From Cellvibrio sp. UBA7671 (GTDB lineage Bacteria; Pseudomonadota; Gammaproteobacteria; Pseudomonadales; Cellvibrionaceae), in contig DLHJ01000014.1 in NCBI GenBank assembly GCA_002483145.1, positions 744,001 to 808,000 of the forward strand: DNA of 64,000 nt, given 5' to 3'. The stretch's first letter is position 1. Each line of letters begins with the position of its first letter. Positions 8,526-17,219 of the stretch are shown here, in pieces. The notes under the pieces are model-generated. The model was not told the DNA's origin. It saw only the letters and a list, made by a program, of their open reading frames with translations, and made no database searches. The translations under genes and the position numbers were made by a program.

Positions 8526-9038
8526 TTAACCAGCAAGCTCGCGCGTCATATAAATTGCAGGACCAGAATAGGATGCAAGGTTGTGTTGCTGGATCTTATC
8601 CAGCTGATCGCATTCATTAAAACCTAATTTCTGCCAAAAGGATTTGGAGTTTTGCACCGATACCAAAGCCGCCGCGCGCAGTTCACGCTGCTGCGCCTCC
8701 TTCAAAGCATGATTCACCAACAGCGGCCCCAAGCCGCAACCTGCGGCCGATTTGCTAATGGCGAGGTCGTGCAAATACAACGCGGTTGATTCAGGCTTGT
8801 GCGCAAACTCACTCCCCCAAGGTGATACCTCACCCAGCGCTGAATGATAACCAACCAGATAACCACAGACTTCACCCGCGCGCTCGACGACCCAGGAAGT
8901 ATCCGGTGTTTGCGCAAAGCGGGCGAGAATCACCTCGTCAGTTTCGAGAATTTCATCGATATAAGCTTCGGCCTGAATACGAATCACATCCGCAATATCG
9001 CTCAATCGCATAGCGCGACAAATAAATTCTACCGTCAT
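8526..9038 (-). CDS. GNAT family N-acetyltransferase
   Basis: About 170 residues with the GNAT fold. The beta4 strand (ALYLHDLAISKSAAG) is followed by the acetyl-CoA pyrophosphate loop CGLGPLLVNHAL, a variant of R/Q-x2-G-x-G/A, and the C-terminal SVQNSKSFWQKLGFNEC stretch typical of the family. It transfers an acetyl group from acetyl-CoA to an amine whose identity cannot be told. The ATG at 9038 is preferred over the in-frame TTG at 9044. It ends nine bases from the convergent trmA stop and follows the DUF2489 gene closely on the same strand. Confidence 0.85.
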   Translation of the reverse strand: MTVEFICRAMRLSDIADVIRIQAEAYIDEILETDEVILARFAQTPDTSWVVERAGEVCGYLVGYHSALGEVSPWGSEFAHKPESTALYLHDLAISKSAAGCGLGPLLVNHALKEAQQRELRAAALVSVQNSKSFWQKLGFNECDQLDKIQQHNLASYSGPAIYMTRELAG

Positions 9039-9050
9039 GTTCAAATAGCC

Positions 9051-9524
9051 CTAAAAATCCCGCCCCTGAATGCGCTTGGCGGCATCCATCACAAAATCAT
9101 TGAACGTGGCTTCGTGACGCAAACGTTCCAGATCAAATTTTTTCTGCTCAGAATCGGAAAGATTTTGCCAAGATTCCAAATAAGGAATGTGACTGGTTTT
9201 TTCACGCAACTGATAAAAAGCGGAAAATTCAATTTTTATATCGGCATTGACATCAAGTGAATCTAACAGACCGGAAATACGAATACTGGCTTCAGTCAGC
9301 GTCAATTCGTCTTTGTGAACTGCCTGTGCAAGAATTTGGATACTTTTATTGACCCATTCGCGCCGTTCAACTTGCGCTTTTTGATTGGCGGCTTCCAGCG
9401 CTTGTAGTTTCACTGCGCGGTCTTTTTTCTGAAGATATACTTTATAAACCAACCGGCCGGCGATGGCCGTCAAGACCAGAATAATTAACGCACCCAAAAT
9501 AATTAATATCGACAACAGACTCAT
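9051..9524 (-). CDS. DUF2489-like membrane-anchored protein
   Basis: 157 residues: an N-terminal transmembrane helix (about 5-28), a basic stop-transfer stretch (YKVYLQKKDR), a short coiled coil, then the REWVNKSIQILAQAVHKDELTLTEASIRISGLLDSLD region that I recognise as characteristic of DUF2489 in gammaproteobacteria. Function unknown. It sits 12 bases upstream of the GNAT gene and 23 bases after rmuC on the same strand, so rmuC, this gene and the acetyltransferase probably form an operon. Confidence 0.75.
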   Translation of the reverse strand: MSLLSILIILGALIILVLTAIAGRLVYKVYLQKKDRAVKLQALEAANQKAQVERREWVNKSIQILAQAVHKDELTLTEASIRISGLLDSLDVNADIKIEFSAFYQLREKTSHIPYLESWQNLSDSEQKKFDLERLRHEATFNDFVMDAAKRIQGRDF

Positions 9525-9547
9525 TGTTACTACGCTCTCAAAAAGTG

Positions 9548-11083
9548 TTAACGCCCACCTGCATCATCTGGGTGATCCATATCCAATAAAAGCTCTTCGG
9601 TCTCAATCTCAGCACCTGCATTTTCCAATAAATGGCCAGCAATGGATTTTTTGGTTTTTGCGCCCAAGCGGCGAATATCATCGACACGCTTTACCAGATT
9701 GCCGCGCCCGGTTTGTAAACGATCACGCGCTTTGCTGTAAGCCTCCTGGGTTTTATTGAGCGAGTTGCCAATCGCATCCAGAGATTCCAACAGCAATACA
9801 AATTGGTCATGCAAGGCGCCCGCTTCTTTAGCGATACGCTCGGCGTTTTTGTTTTGCTTTTCGTAGCGCCAAATATTCTCGACTGTGCGCAAAGTTGCCA
9901 ATAACGTTGTCGGGCTTACTAAAATGATATGGCGGTCATAGGCCTCGCGGTATAAACCCGGCTCATGCTGCAAGGCAAACATAAACGCTGCCTCAATCGG
10001 GATAAAAATAAATACAAAGTCGAGCGCTTTAATACCGTCTAACTTTTCGTAATCCTTAATGCTTAAACTTTTGATATGGCTGCGCAACGAATTTACATGG
10101 GCATTCAGATAATATTTACGCTCGGTTTCATCATCAGAACTGCAGAATTTTTCATAATCAACCAGCGAGCACTTTGCATCGATAACAATGTCTTTATTTT
10201 CTGGCAAATGAATAATTACATCTGGCATCAAACGCGAGCCATCACTGCCAGTGAAATTTACTTGCGTGTCGTATTCGCGACCTTTTTGCAAACCGGATTC
10301 CTCCAGCAAACGCTCCAACACTACTTCACCCCAATTCCCCTGGGCTTTGCTATTGCCTTTGAGTGCTTGCGCCAGATTAACCGCGTCTTCGCCGATTTTT
10401 TGCGCCTGCTTTTGCAGCTCTACCACTTGCCCAGAAAGGCGATTACGCTCCGCATTTTCTTTTTCGTACACGTCCTCTACTTTTTTGCGGAACTCTGTGA
10501 GCTGTAGTTTCAGGGGATCGAGCGTATTGTCGAGCAGACTTTTGCTATTCAAATTAAATTGCTGCTGCTTGTTCTCAAAAATCTTGTTGGCAAGGTTTTC
10601 AAACTCTTTAGCCAATTCCACTTTGGCATTTTGCAAAAGCGCCAACTGCTCAGCGAAATTTTTGCGTTCCTGCTCCAAACGGGTTTTGAGTTCGGTGTTT
10701 TCTTTAGCAAGATGTGTAAGCTGCTCATCTTTACGCAGAGATTGTTGTTGCAGCTCATCAAAGTGACGGGTTTTCTCTCGCAGGCCGGCTGCATCCTGCT
10801 GGGAAACACCCAGAGATTGCTGTAATTCATTTGCATGTTGCAGGGTGGATTGCAACTGGGTTTTGATGTCTGCCACCTGCAATTTGAGCTGATTGCCCTC
10901 TTGTTGCAGTGCCGCTTCGCGCAGCGCATGGCTGTGCTGTAATTGCTGCAGGGCGGATTCAAGCTCGTGAGTTTTGGCAAACACGGCTTGATCGAGGCGA
11001 CGACCAACAATCCAATACACAATAAGGGCGCCGATAGCCAAGCCAGCCAGGGCGGCAATAAGAGTTAATACCGATGGATTCAC
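9548..11083 (-). CDS. rmuC: DNA recombination protein RmuC
   Basis: 511 residues. An N-terminal transmembrane segment (about 5-24) anchors a long coiled coil (about 30-215), followed by the RmuC nuclease-fold domain with GNWGEVVLERLLEESGL, MPDVIIHLPENKDIVIDAKC and LVSPTTLLATLRTV. In E. coli rmuC limits recombination-associated inversions; the C-terminal domain belongs to the PD-(D/E)XK superfamily, and the D-x-K core is visible as IVIDAKCSL. The start is a GTG with GGAG seven bases upstream. It is divergent from murI across a 126-bp gap that should hold both promoters. Confidence 0.95.
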   Translation of the reverse strand: MNPSVLTLIAALAGLAIGALIVYWIVGRRLDQAVFAKTHELESALQQLQHSHALREAALQQEGNQLKLQVADIKTQLQSTLQHANELQQSLGVSQQDAAGLREKTRHFDELQQQSLRKDEQLTHLAKENTELKTRLEQERKNFAEQLALLQNAKVELAKEFENLANKIFENKQQQFNLNSKSLLDNTLDPLKLQLTEFRKKVEDVYEKENAERNRLSGQVVELQKQAQKIGEDAVNLAQALKGNSKAQGNWGEVVLERLLEESGLQKGREYDTQVNFTGSDGSRLMPDVIIHLPENKDIVIDAKCSLVDYEKFCSSDDETERKYYLNAHVNSLRSHIKSLSIKDYEKLDGIKALDFVFIFIPIEAAFMFALQHEPGLYREAYDRHIILVSPTTLLATLRTVENIWRYEKQNKNAERIAKEAGALHDQFVLLLESLDAIGNSLNKTQEAYSKARDRLQTGRGNLVKRVDDIRRLGAKTKKSIAGHLLENAGAEIETEELLLDMDHPDDAGGR

Positions 11084-11209
11084 AAGAAAACTCCAGAATG
11101 TAAAACGCAGCTAGGCATTATCAGCCATGGCCGTTAAAATCGCGGCCATTTTAGCAACATATCGCCGTATTCAGGCCATTGATTTAACTCATCGCTGATT
11201 AACTCACTT

Positions 11210-12037
11210 ATGACCAATTCCACCCAATCCTTTCAAGCTCCCCGCATTCTGGTATTCGATTCCGGTGTCGGCGGCTTGAGTGTCGCCCGCGAAATCCAGC
11301 AACGCTTGCCGCTGAATCCGCTGATCTACGCCTCGGATAATGCGTTTTTTCCTTACGGCACCAAAGGTGAAGCTGAACTGATTGAACGAGTGGATCTGGT
11401 TATCAACGAACTTTTGCTAGGCTGTCCGGCCGATATCCTCGTTATCGCCTGCAATACCGCCAGCACCCTCACCCTGCCCCATTTGCGCAGCAAGTTGAAT
11501 GTGCCAATTGTCGGGGTTGTACCGGCAATCAAACCGGCGGCGCTGATGAGCAAAACCGGGGTGATCGGCCTACTCGCCACACCAGCAACAGTTGCGCGCC
11601 CCTACACCCATGAATTAATCCGCGAGTATGCGGCTAATTGCCAGGTAATTTCTTTGGGCAGTAGCGAACTGGTACAAATCGCCGAACAAAAATTGCGCGG
11701 CGAAGCGATTGATGTAAATGCTATTGGCAGGATCGCGCAGGAATTGATGCGCGCAGATCAAGCAGAACAAATGGATGTATTGGTACTAGCCTGCACCCAT
11801 TTCCCGCTATTAAAAGATGAATTGGCGCAATACCTGCCCACGCAACTGAAGTTGATTGATTCAGGGGCAGCGATTGCAAGACGGGTAGAGTTTTTGCTCG
11901 CCGATGCTGCAGAGCCACCGGCAGATTATCTACCCGAACATCTTGCGGTATTTACCAAAGCTACCGAAGCAGCAGAACGTTTAGCGCCAGCGTTAACCGG
12001 TTTTGGAATTCGCCAACAGGCTTATCTCGATATCTAA
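11210..12037 (+). CDS. murI: Glutamate racemase MurI
   Basis: 275 residues. It interconverts L- and D-glutamate to supply D-Glu for peptidoglycan. Seen in the sequence: the N-terminal FDSGVGGLSVAREI motif, the first catalytic cysteine in IACNTASTL, the EPAIKPA-like stretch (VVPAIKPAAL) and the second catalytic cysteine in LACTHFPLL. Both acid/base cysteines are intact and the length matches the family. No strong ribosome site is seen before the ATG. The gene converges with the CBS-domain gene, overlapping it by four bases at the stop codons. Confidence 0.96.
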   Translation: MTNSTQSFQAPRILVFDSGVGGLSVAREIQQRLPLNPLIYASDNAFFPYGTKGEAELIERVDLVINELLLGCPADILVIACNTASTLTLPHLRSKLNVPIVGVVPAIKPAALMSKTGVIGLLATPATVARPYTHELIREYAANCQVISLGSSELVQIAEQKLRGEAIDVNAIGRIAQELMRADQAEQMDVLVLACTHFPLLKDELAQYLPTQLKLIDSGAAIARRVEFLLADAAEPPADYLPEHLAVFTKATEAAERLAPALTGFGIRQQAYLDI

Positions 12038-12546
12038 ACCACCAGACGCAACTCATGCCCGTCAGGCTGCAAGTTGCGCAAAATATCCATACTGGTAATC
12101 ACGCCCAAGGCTATTTTCTTTTCCGTCACTACTACACGGTGAATATTGTTTTTCACCATCACCGCAGCAACTTCTGCCACAGAGGCCTCTGGACTCACGG
12201 TAATAATTTCGTGCTGCATAATCTGGTGCACCGTGCAGTTATATTCTGCGCGATTACTCCAGTCGCGCAGGCTGGCTTCATCCAAATCAATTTCACAACT
12301 TTCGCGGTAGTAATTGCGCAGCGCTTCGCGGCGGTTGTCTTCATTCATACTGCTGAATTTGAAAATATCCGAAACAGTCACCACACCAACCAATTCATGG
12401 TCCGATGCGATCACCGGAGCACCAGATATACCGTGTTTAATAAAAAATTCCGCGAGCCGGTGAATAGTCCAACCTTCATAAGCACTCAGCAGGGTTTTGC
12501 TCATAATGGCTTGGGCATTAAGGTTATTTTTATGGGTTATCGACAT
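12034..12546 (-). CDS. CBS-domain pair protein
   Basis: 170 residues made almost entirely of two CBS motifs: MSKTLLSAYEGWTIHRLAEFF...VVTVSDIFKF and MQHEIITVSPEASVAEVAAVMVKNNIHRVVV...VITSMDILRNL. They are joined by an acidic insertion of about 45 residues (NEDNRREAL...DWSNRAEY). CBS pairs usually bind adenine nucleotides and act as energy or ligand sensors; no effector domain is attached, so this is probably a stand-alone regulator. The ATG has AGAGGA seven bases upstream. Two ATCGAT palindromes eight bases apart lie at 12699-12718 in its upstream region. Confidence 0.85.
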   Translation of the reverse strand: MSITHKNNLNAQAIMSKTLLSAYEGWTIHRLAEFFIKHGISGAPVIASDHELVGVVTVSDIFKFSSMNEDNRREALRNYYRESCEIDLDEASLRDWSNRAEYNCTVHQIMQHEIITVSPEASVAEVAAVMVKNNIHRVVVTEKKIALGVITSMDILRNLQPDGHELRLVV

Positions 12547-12732
12547 ATCGGATTCCTCTTTTCGAGTTTCGTCTGCAGGTTTCAGGATTCTTTGCAGAAA
12601 ATTGGAAATGCCCTTTAAGTATTAACGCAGGCGATAAATTCGACACCAATTGACGAGCAAAACTCGCGCATCAATTAGACTTTTTCTGCATTAAAACTAT
12701 CGATTGATAAATATCGATGCATCTCAGACCAA

Positions 12733-12770
12733 TAAAAAAGCCGCTGGATTTATCAATCCAGCGGCTTTCG
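12733..12770. terminator. Bidirectional intrinsic terminator
   Basis: GCCGCTGGAT (12740-12749) pairs with ATCCAGCGGC (12756-12765). A-rich sequence on the left gives a CTTTTTTATT tail on the minus strand, so it ends the transporter transcript. On the plus strand the tail is only TTTCG. Confidence 0.85.
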
Positions 12771-12787
12771 TCAATCCAATCAATTTG

Positions 12788-14152
12788 TTATAGATCGGTA
12801 ATTGGTTTGTACTTGGGCACGAGGGTTTTCATCACACCCCATGCAAGCAGATAAGCGACCGCACAGACTGCAAACATAATCGCGTAGCCAGTATGGATAT
12901 TGCCTTGGGCACCGTAGTAGTCAAACAACCAGCCGCCGGTCTTAGACAAGAAAACACCGCCCAGACCGCCCGCCATTCCGCCGATACCTACCACTGAACC
13001 CACCGCTTTTTTGGGGAACATATCAGACACAGTGGTAAAGATATTTGCTGACCAAGCCTGATGCGCAGAGGCGCCTATACCAATCAGGATGACCGGCACC
13101 CAGAAACCGTAATGACCTAAAGGCTGCGCAAGCAATACCACCAATGGGAAGAGTGCAATTACAAACATAGCGCGCATGCGGCCGTCGTAAGCGTTGTAGC
13201 CTTTGTTCATAAAATAAGTTGGGAACCAGCCGCCACCGATACTGCCGAACATGGTCAAGCTATACAGCACGGTTAATGGCAGCATTAGCTGGGTGCCGGT
13301 CAATCCGTATTGTTCGCCCAAATATTTTGGCAACCAGAATAAGAAGAACCACCAAACACCGTCAGTCATAAACTTGCCGAACGCAAATGCCCAGGTTTGG
13401 CGATAGCCGAGCAATTTAAACCAGGAGGTTTTTAACTCTTCTTCAACAGGCACAACCGGCGCTTCACCCGGATTGGTATTGATGTAATCCAACTCTGCCT
13501 GACTCAGGCGTTTTTGTTTTGTCGGAATTTCGTAATAAATCTGCCAGAGCACCATCCACACAAAACCAATGGCGCCAATCACAATAAACGCGGTTTGCCA
13601 GCCCCAATTAACCGCAATCCAGGGCACAGTCAAAGGCGCAAGAATCGCACCTACGTTGGCACCCGAATTGAAAATACCCGTCGCAAAAGAACGCTCTTTT
13701 TTAGGGAAGTATTCAGCGGTGGCTTTGATCGCCGCAGGGAAGTTACCCGCCTCACCTATCGCCAGCACGGCGCGGGAAATCATAAAACCGATAATTGAAA
13801 CCGGGATCGCAGCTATACCTGCAATCGCCAACACATTGTTAGTGAAGTGGCCGATAGGCACCGCATAGGCATGCATGATCGCGCCAATAGACCAGATCAC
13901 AATCGCCACTATGTAGCCCAGCTTGGTACCCAGTTTGTCGATAACACGACCAGCGAAGAGCATGGAAATGGCGTATACGAATTGGAAAACCGCCGTGATA
14001 TTGGCGTAGTCGCTGTTAGTCCAGCCGAACTCTTTGGATAGAGCGGGAGCTAAAAGGCTGAGAACCTGGCGGTCGAGATAGTTAACAGTGGTTGCAAAAA
14101 ACAGGAGGGCACAAATCGTCCACCGGTAATTACCAATAGTTTGATGGTTCAT
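12788..14152 (-). CDS. MFS transporter, hexuronate (ExuT-like) / anion:cation symporter family
   Basis: 454 residues with about 12 hydrophobic segments. The N-terminus RWTICALLFFATTVNYLDRQVLSLLAP and the AIGEAGNFPAAIKATAEYFPKKERSFATGIFNSGANVGAILAP region are typical of the ACS family of the major facilitator superfamily that contains ExuT (galacturonate/glucuronate) and related sugar-acid permeases. A role in taking up uronic acids fits the pectin-degrading enzymes at the other end of the window, but the substrate is inferred. It stands alone between a terminator and a divergent 346-bp gap before the nuclease gene, and no GntR/LacI-type regulator is adjacent. Confidence 0.85.
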   Translation of the reverse strand: MNHQTIGNYRWTICALLFFATTVNYLDRQVLSLLAPALSKEFGWTNSDYANITAVFQFVYAISMLFAGRVIDKLGTKLGYIVAIVIWSIGAIMHAYAVPIGHFTNNVLAIAGIAAIPVSIIGFMISRAVLAIGEAGNFPAAIKATAEYFPKKERSFATGIFNSGANVGAILAPLTVPWIAVNWGWQTAFIVIGAIGFVWMVLWQIYYEIPTKQKRLSQAELDYINTNPGEAPVVPVEEELKTSWFKLLGYRQTWAFAFGKFMTDGVWWFFLFWLPKYLGEQYGLTGTQLMLPLTVLYSLTMFGSIGGGWFPTYFMNKGYNAYDGRMRAMFVIALFPLVVLLAQPLGHYGFWVPVILIGIGASAHQAWSANIFTTVSDMFPKKAVGSVVGIGGMAGGLGGVFLSKTGGWLFDYYGAQGNIHTGYAIMFAVCAVAYLLAWGVMKTLVPKYKPITDL

Positions 14153-14498
14153 AGGGTCACTTGTTTATAGTTATGGAATACAAAGGGAATCATAGACGCA
14201 CTTTTGAATATCACTCAAAAAGTGGCAGCCTAACGAAACACTCACCTAATGTATTGACCTTATTTGCCTGTGTTCTTTTGCCTGAAGGCGCGCCCTTTGG
14301 GCTATTTTTAATTGTGGGCGGGAAAAGTAGCATGTTTCATCTGGCCAGACAAGCCAAGTAGCCCGCTAAACCCTTGTGCGACAAAGGTTTATAACCAAAT
14401 CAGCACCTTAACTTTGATGCGCACAAGCACTGTTTCCGGTGCCATAATACCCAACACTTTTGACTGGCAACGATTACAAGGCAATTGCAGACATCATC
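14153..14498. other. 346-bp divergent intergenic region
   Basis: Lies between the MFS transporter (minus) and the AddB-like gene (plus). A short GCCC-TTT-GGGC hairpin followed by TATTTTTAATT occurs near 14288-14313 and might be a weak terminator. No convincing ORF, and no clear operator palindrome was found. Confidence 0.4.
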
Positions 14499-17219
14499 AT
14501 GGTTGATACCTGGTTCGATATAAAGCCCCACATTTCCGCTATCGAGAGCGGTGAATTGATCATCACCGCCAACAATCGCCTGCGCAACCATATGCTGCGC
14601 GCTTATGGCCAACGGCAGACAGATGCGGCCGGCGTTTGGGCGAGTCCGCGTATTTATTCATTAAGCCAATGGATTGAAATGAATTGGGATGTATTGCAGC
14701 GGCGCGCTTATGCCCCGGCGGCACAGCGGATTATCAATAACCTGCAACGCCAAACCCTGTGGGAAAAGATTATTGGCGAATCCTCTCTAGCCGCCGCTCT
14801 CTTGCAACCGGAACCCCTGGCACAAGCTGCCGATAGCGCACTGCGCAACCTTGAACTCTGGCAACTCAATGAAGAGCAAGTCAGTGCCGCCGAGCCACTG
14901 TTAAATGCGCAGAGCAATACTTACTGCTGGCTTACCTGGCTGGGTGAGTTTCGCGCGCGTTTGGCGCAGCTGGGATTTATTACACAAGAAAGTGCAAATC
15001 AAATATTGATCGATGCATTTAAAAATTTGCAGCTCGATCAAGAAGCCATTATCCATCTCACCGGATTTGACGATATTCCGCCCCAGCATCAGGATTTAAT
15101 TAACAGCGCCTGTCACGAATTGCGCAATATCAAACTGGATAACCAACAGACTCAACTAATTCGTACCGAGACACAAAACAGCGAAGCAGAAATCCGCGCA
15201 GCGGCGCTCTGGAGCAAAATCCAGCTGGAGCAAAATCCGGCGGCGATGATTGGGATTATCGTGCCGAACCTCGGCCAATGCCGCGATCAAGTCGAGCGCA
15301 TTTTTGTTGAAGTGTTTGAACCACTCGCCGCCCTGCCGTATCGCCCTCGTTACACATTGCCATTTAACTTTTCTGCCGGTACACCACTGGGCGCCACGCC
15401 CATTATTACGGCTACGCTGGATTTATTGGAGCTGCAAAAATCTTCCTGGGACTTGGAGGCGATTTGCAATTTATTGCTTTCACCTTTTTTTGGCGATGCC
15501 GATAGCGAATTAGTCTTGCGCACACATTTAATCCAAACACTGCGCAAACTCGGAAAATTTACTATCAGCTTGAGCGACTTGCGCTACCACTGCCAAAAAC
15601 TGAAAAGCAAATTAGGTATCGCCGAAAGCGATAACAATCTGATTACACGGTTGGTGCAACTGGAAAACTATCGACGCCAGAGTTTTGGCAATCACAGCGC
15701 ACAACACTGGTGTGATTTTTTTCAACAGCATTTGCAATTACTTGGCTGGCCGGGCACACGGCAGTTGGATAGTCAGGAGTACCAGCAACTCACCCTGTGG
15801 AACCAGGTGCTGGAAAACTTTTTGCAACTGGACGGCACCGGCATTCAATTTAATTATCCCGGTGCGATACAACAACTGCGCAGCATCGCCGGAAAAACAC
15901 CCTTCCAGGCACAGACCCCCAATTCACCGATACAAATCCTCGGCGCACTCGAAGGTGCCGGTTTGCAATTCAGTCACTGCTGGGTGATGGGCTTGCACCA
16001 TCGCCAATGGCCGCCAGTGCCGGCCCCCAATCCACTATTGCCAACCAACTTGCAGCGCACACAAAAAATGCCGCACGCAAGTGCAGAACGGGAATTGCAA
16101 TTTGCACGCGCACTCACAGAACACTATCGCCAATGCGCGCCTGTAGTTGTATTCAGTTCAGCCCACAGCGATGACGACAGCGAACTCAGCCCAAGCGCAT
16201 TGATTCGACATCTACCACTCACAGCAATTGACTCTTTAATGAGTAACGATCAAAGCATTAGCGCACAAAATTATCAGGCACTCGCAGCTGCCAGTCATTT
16301 GGAAATAGTTTCCACTGCGCAAGCACCGCAATTATTAATTGCGCAGGAGCCAGTGCGCGGCGGTGCCAGTTTATTTAAAGAACAAGCCGCCTGCCCGTTT
16401 AATGCGTTTGCACGATTACGTTTGGGCGCAACCAGTATCGATGAGCCGGTTGCCGGTTTATCTGCCATTGAACGCGGCAATCTATTGCACGATGCACTTG
16501 CGATTATTTGGAAACAACTGAAAGATCAAAACACTTTGCTTTCATTAGATGAAACAGCATTAACAACGCTAATCACTACAACAACTCAAACCGTGGTAGA
16601 TGCGCTCAAACAAAAACGCGGCACCAGCATAGGTGTTTTTTATGCACAGCTGGAACAGGAACGGCTTGCTCAATTAATAGCAGACTGGCTCGCGCAGGAA
16701 AAAACGCGCCCCGCATTTTCTGTCGTCGCCATTGAAGAAGAGGTACAAATTGAATTTGCAGGTTTGCCACTGCGTTTACGCATTGACCGTATAGATCAAC
16801 TCGCTAACGGCGATTTACTCCTGATCGATTACAAAACCGGCCAACCGAAATTACAAAGTTGGCAAGGCGAGCGCATGGATGAACCCCAGCTACCGCTCTA
16901 TGCAGTTACTGCCACCAGTCCCGTTGCGGCTATCGCGTTTGCGCAGATTAATGCTAAAGCAATGAAGTGGATCGGCACGGGCGAATTAAACACGAATCAC
17001 GATGGCATTTATCCAAGCAAACAGCCCTGGGGAGAACAATTGCAAGAGTGGCAAATGTATTTACAACAATTGGCTGCTGATTTTATCCAGGGCGATGTAC
17101 GTGTCGATATGAAAAACCCCACCACTGCGCAATACGCGGAAGATTTGCTCCCACTTAATCGCCTGCAAGAACAGGATGCGCTTGATGCATTTATTCGCCG
17201 CATGCAGGGAGCTGTGTAA
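14499..17219 (+). CDS. AddB-like PD-(D/E)XK nuclease family DNA repair protein
   Basis: About 906 residues from ATG 14499; an in-frame TTG at 14460 would add 13. The N-terminal part (LIITANNRLRNHMLRAYGQ) resembles the inactivated-helicase region of AddB-type proteins, followed by VMGLHHRQWPP. Near the C-terminus the nuclease core is visible: a CPFNAFARLRLG stretch, then LRIDRIDQLANGDLLLIDYKTGQP with the D...D-x-K catalytic signature. It matches what is annotated in gammaproteobacteria as the 'probable DNA repair protein' partner of a UvrD-like helicase. It probably processes double-strand ends with the next gene, whose ATG overlaps this stop codon by one base (TAATG), indicating translational coupling. 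Confidence 0.85.
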   Translation: MVDTWFDIKPHISAIESGELIITANNRLRNHMLRAYGQRQTDAAGVWASPRIYSLSQWIEMNWDVLQRRAYAPAAQRIINNLQRQTLWEKIIGESSLAAALLQPEPLAQAADSALRNLELWQLNEEQVSAAEPLLNAQSNTYCWLTWLGEFRARLAQLGFITQESANQILIDAFKNLQLDQEAIIHLTGFDDIPPQHQDLINSACHELRNIKLDNQQTQLIRTETQNSEAEIRAAALWSKIQLEQNPAAMIGIIVPNLGQCRDQVERIFVEVFEPLAALPYRPRYTLPFNFSAGTPLGATPIITATLDLLELQKSSWDLEAICNLLLSPFFGDADSELVLRTHLIQTLRKLGKFTISLSDLRYHCQKLKSKLGIAESDNNLITRLVQLENYRRQSFGNHSAQHWCDFFQQHLQLLGWPGTRQLDSQEYQQLTLWNQVLENFLQLDGTGIQFNYPGAIQQLRSIAGKTPFQAQTPNSPIQILGALEGAGLQFSHCWVMGLHHRQWPPVPAPNPLLPTNLQRTQKMPHASAERELQFARALTEHYRQCAPVVVFSSAHSDDDSELSPSALIRHLPLTAIDSLMSNDQSISAQNYQALAAASHLEIVSTAQAPQLLIAQEPVRGGASLFKEQAACPFNAFARLRLGATSIDEPVAGLSAIERGNLLHDALAIIWKQLKDQNTLLSLDETALTTLITTTTQTVVDALKQKRGTSIGVFYAQLEQERLAQLIADWLAQEKTRPAFSVVAIEEEVQIEFAGLPLRLRIDRIDQLANGDLLLIDYKTGQPKLQSWQGERMDEPQLPLYAVTATSPVAAIAFAQINAKAMKWIGTGELNTNHDGIYPSKQPWGEQLQEWQMYLQQLAADFIQGDVRVDMKNPTTAQYAEDLLPLNRLQEQDALDAFIRRMQGAV

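Noticed and set aside
10076-10766. Plus-strand ORFs opposite rmuC
   Set aside because: Mirror of the coiled-coil and low-complexity part of rmuC, without ribosome sites.
12055-12618. 187-codon plus-strand ORF opposite the CBS gene
   Set aside because: His/Phe/Thr-rich reverse reading of a clearly conserved CBS-domain pair.
12699-12718. Two ATCGAT palindromes 8 bp apart upstream of the CBS gene
   Set aside because: Short A+T-biased palindromes can occur by chance; nothing else supports an operator.
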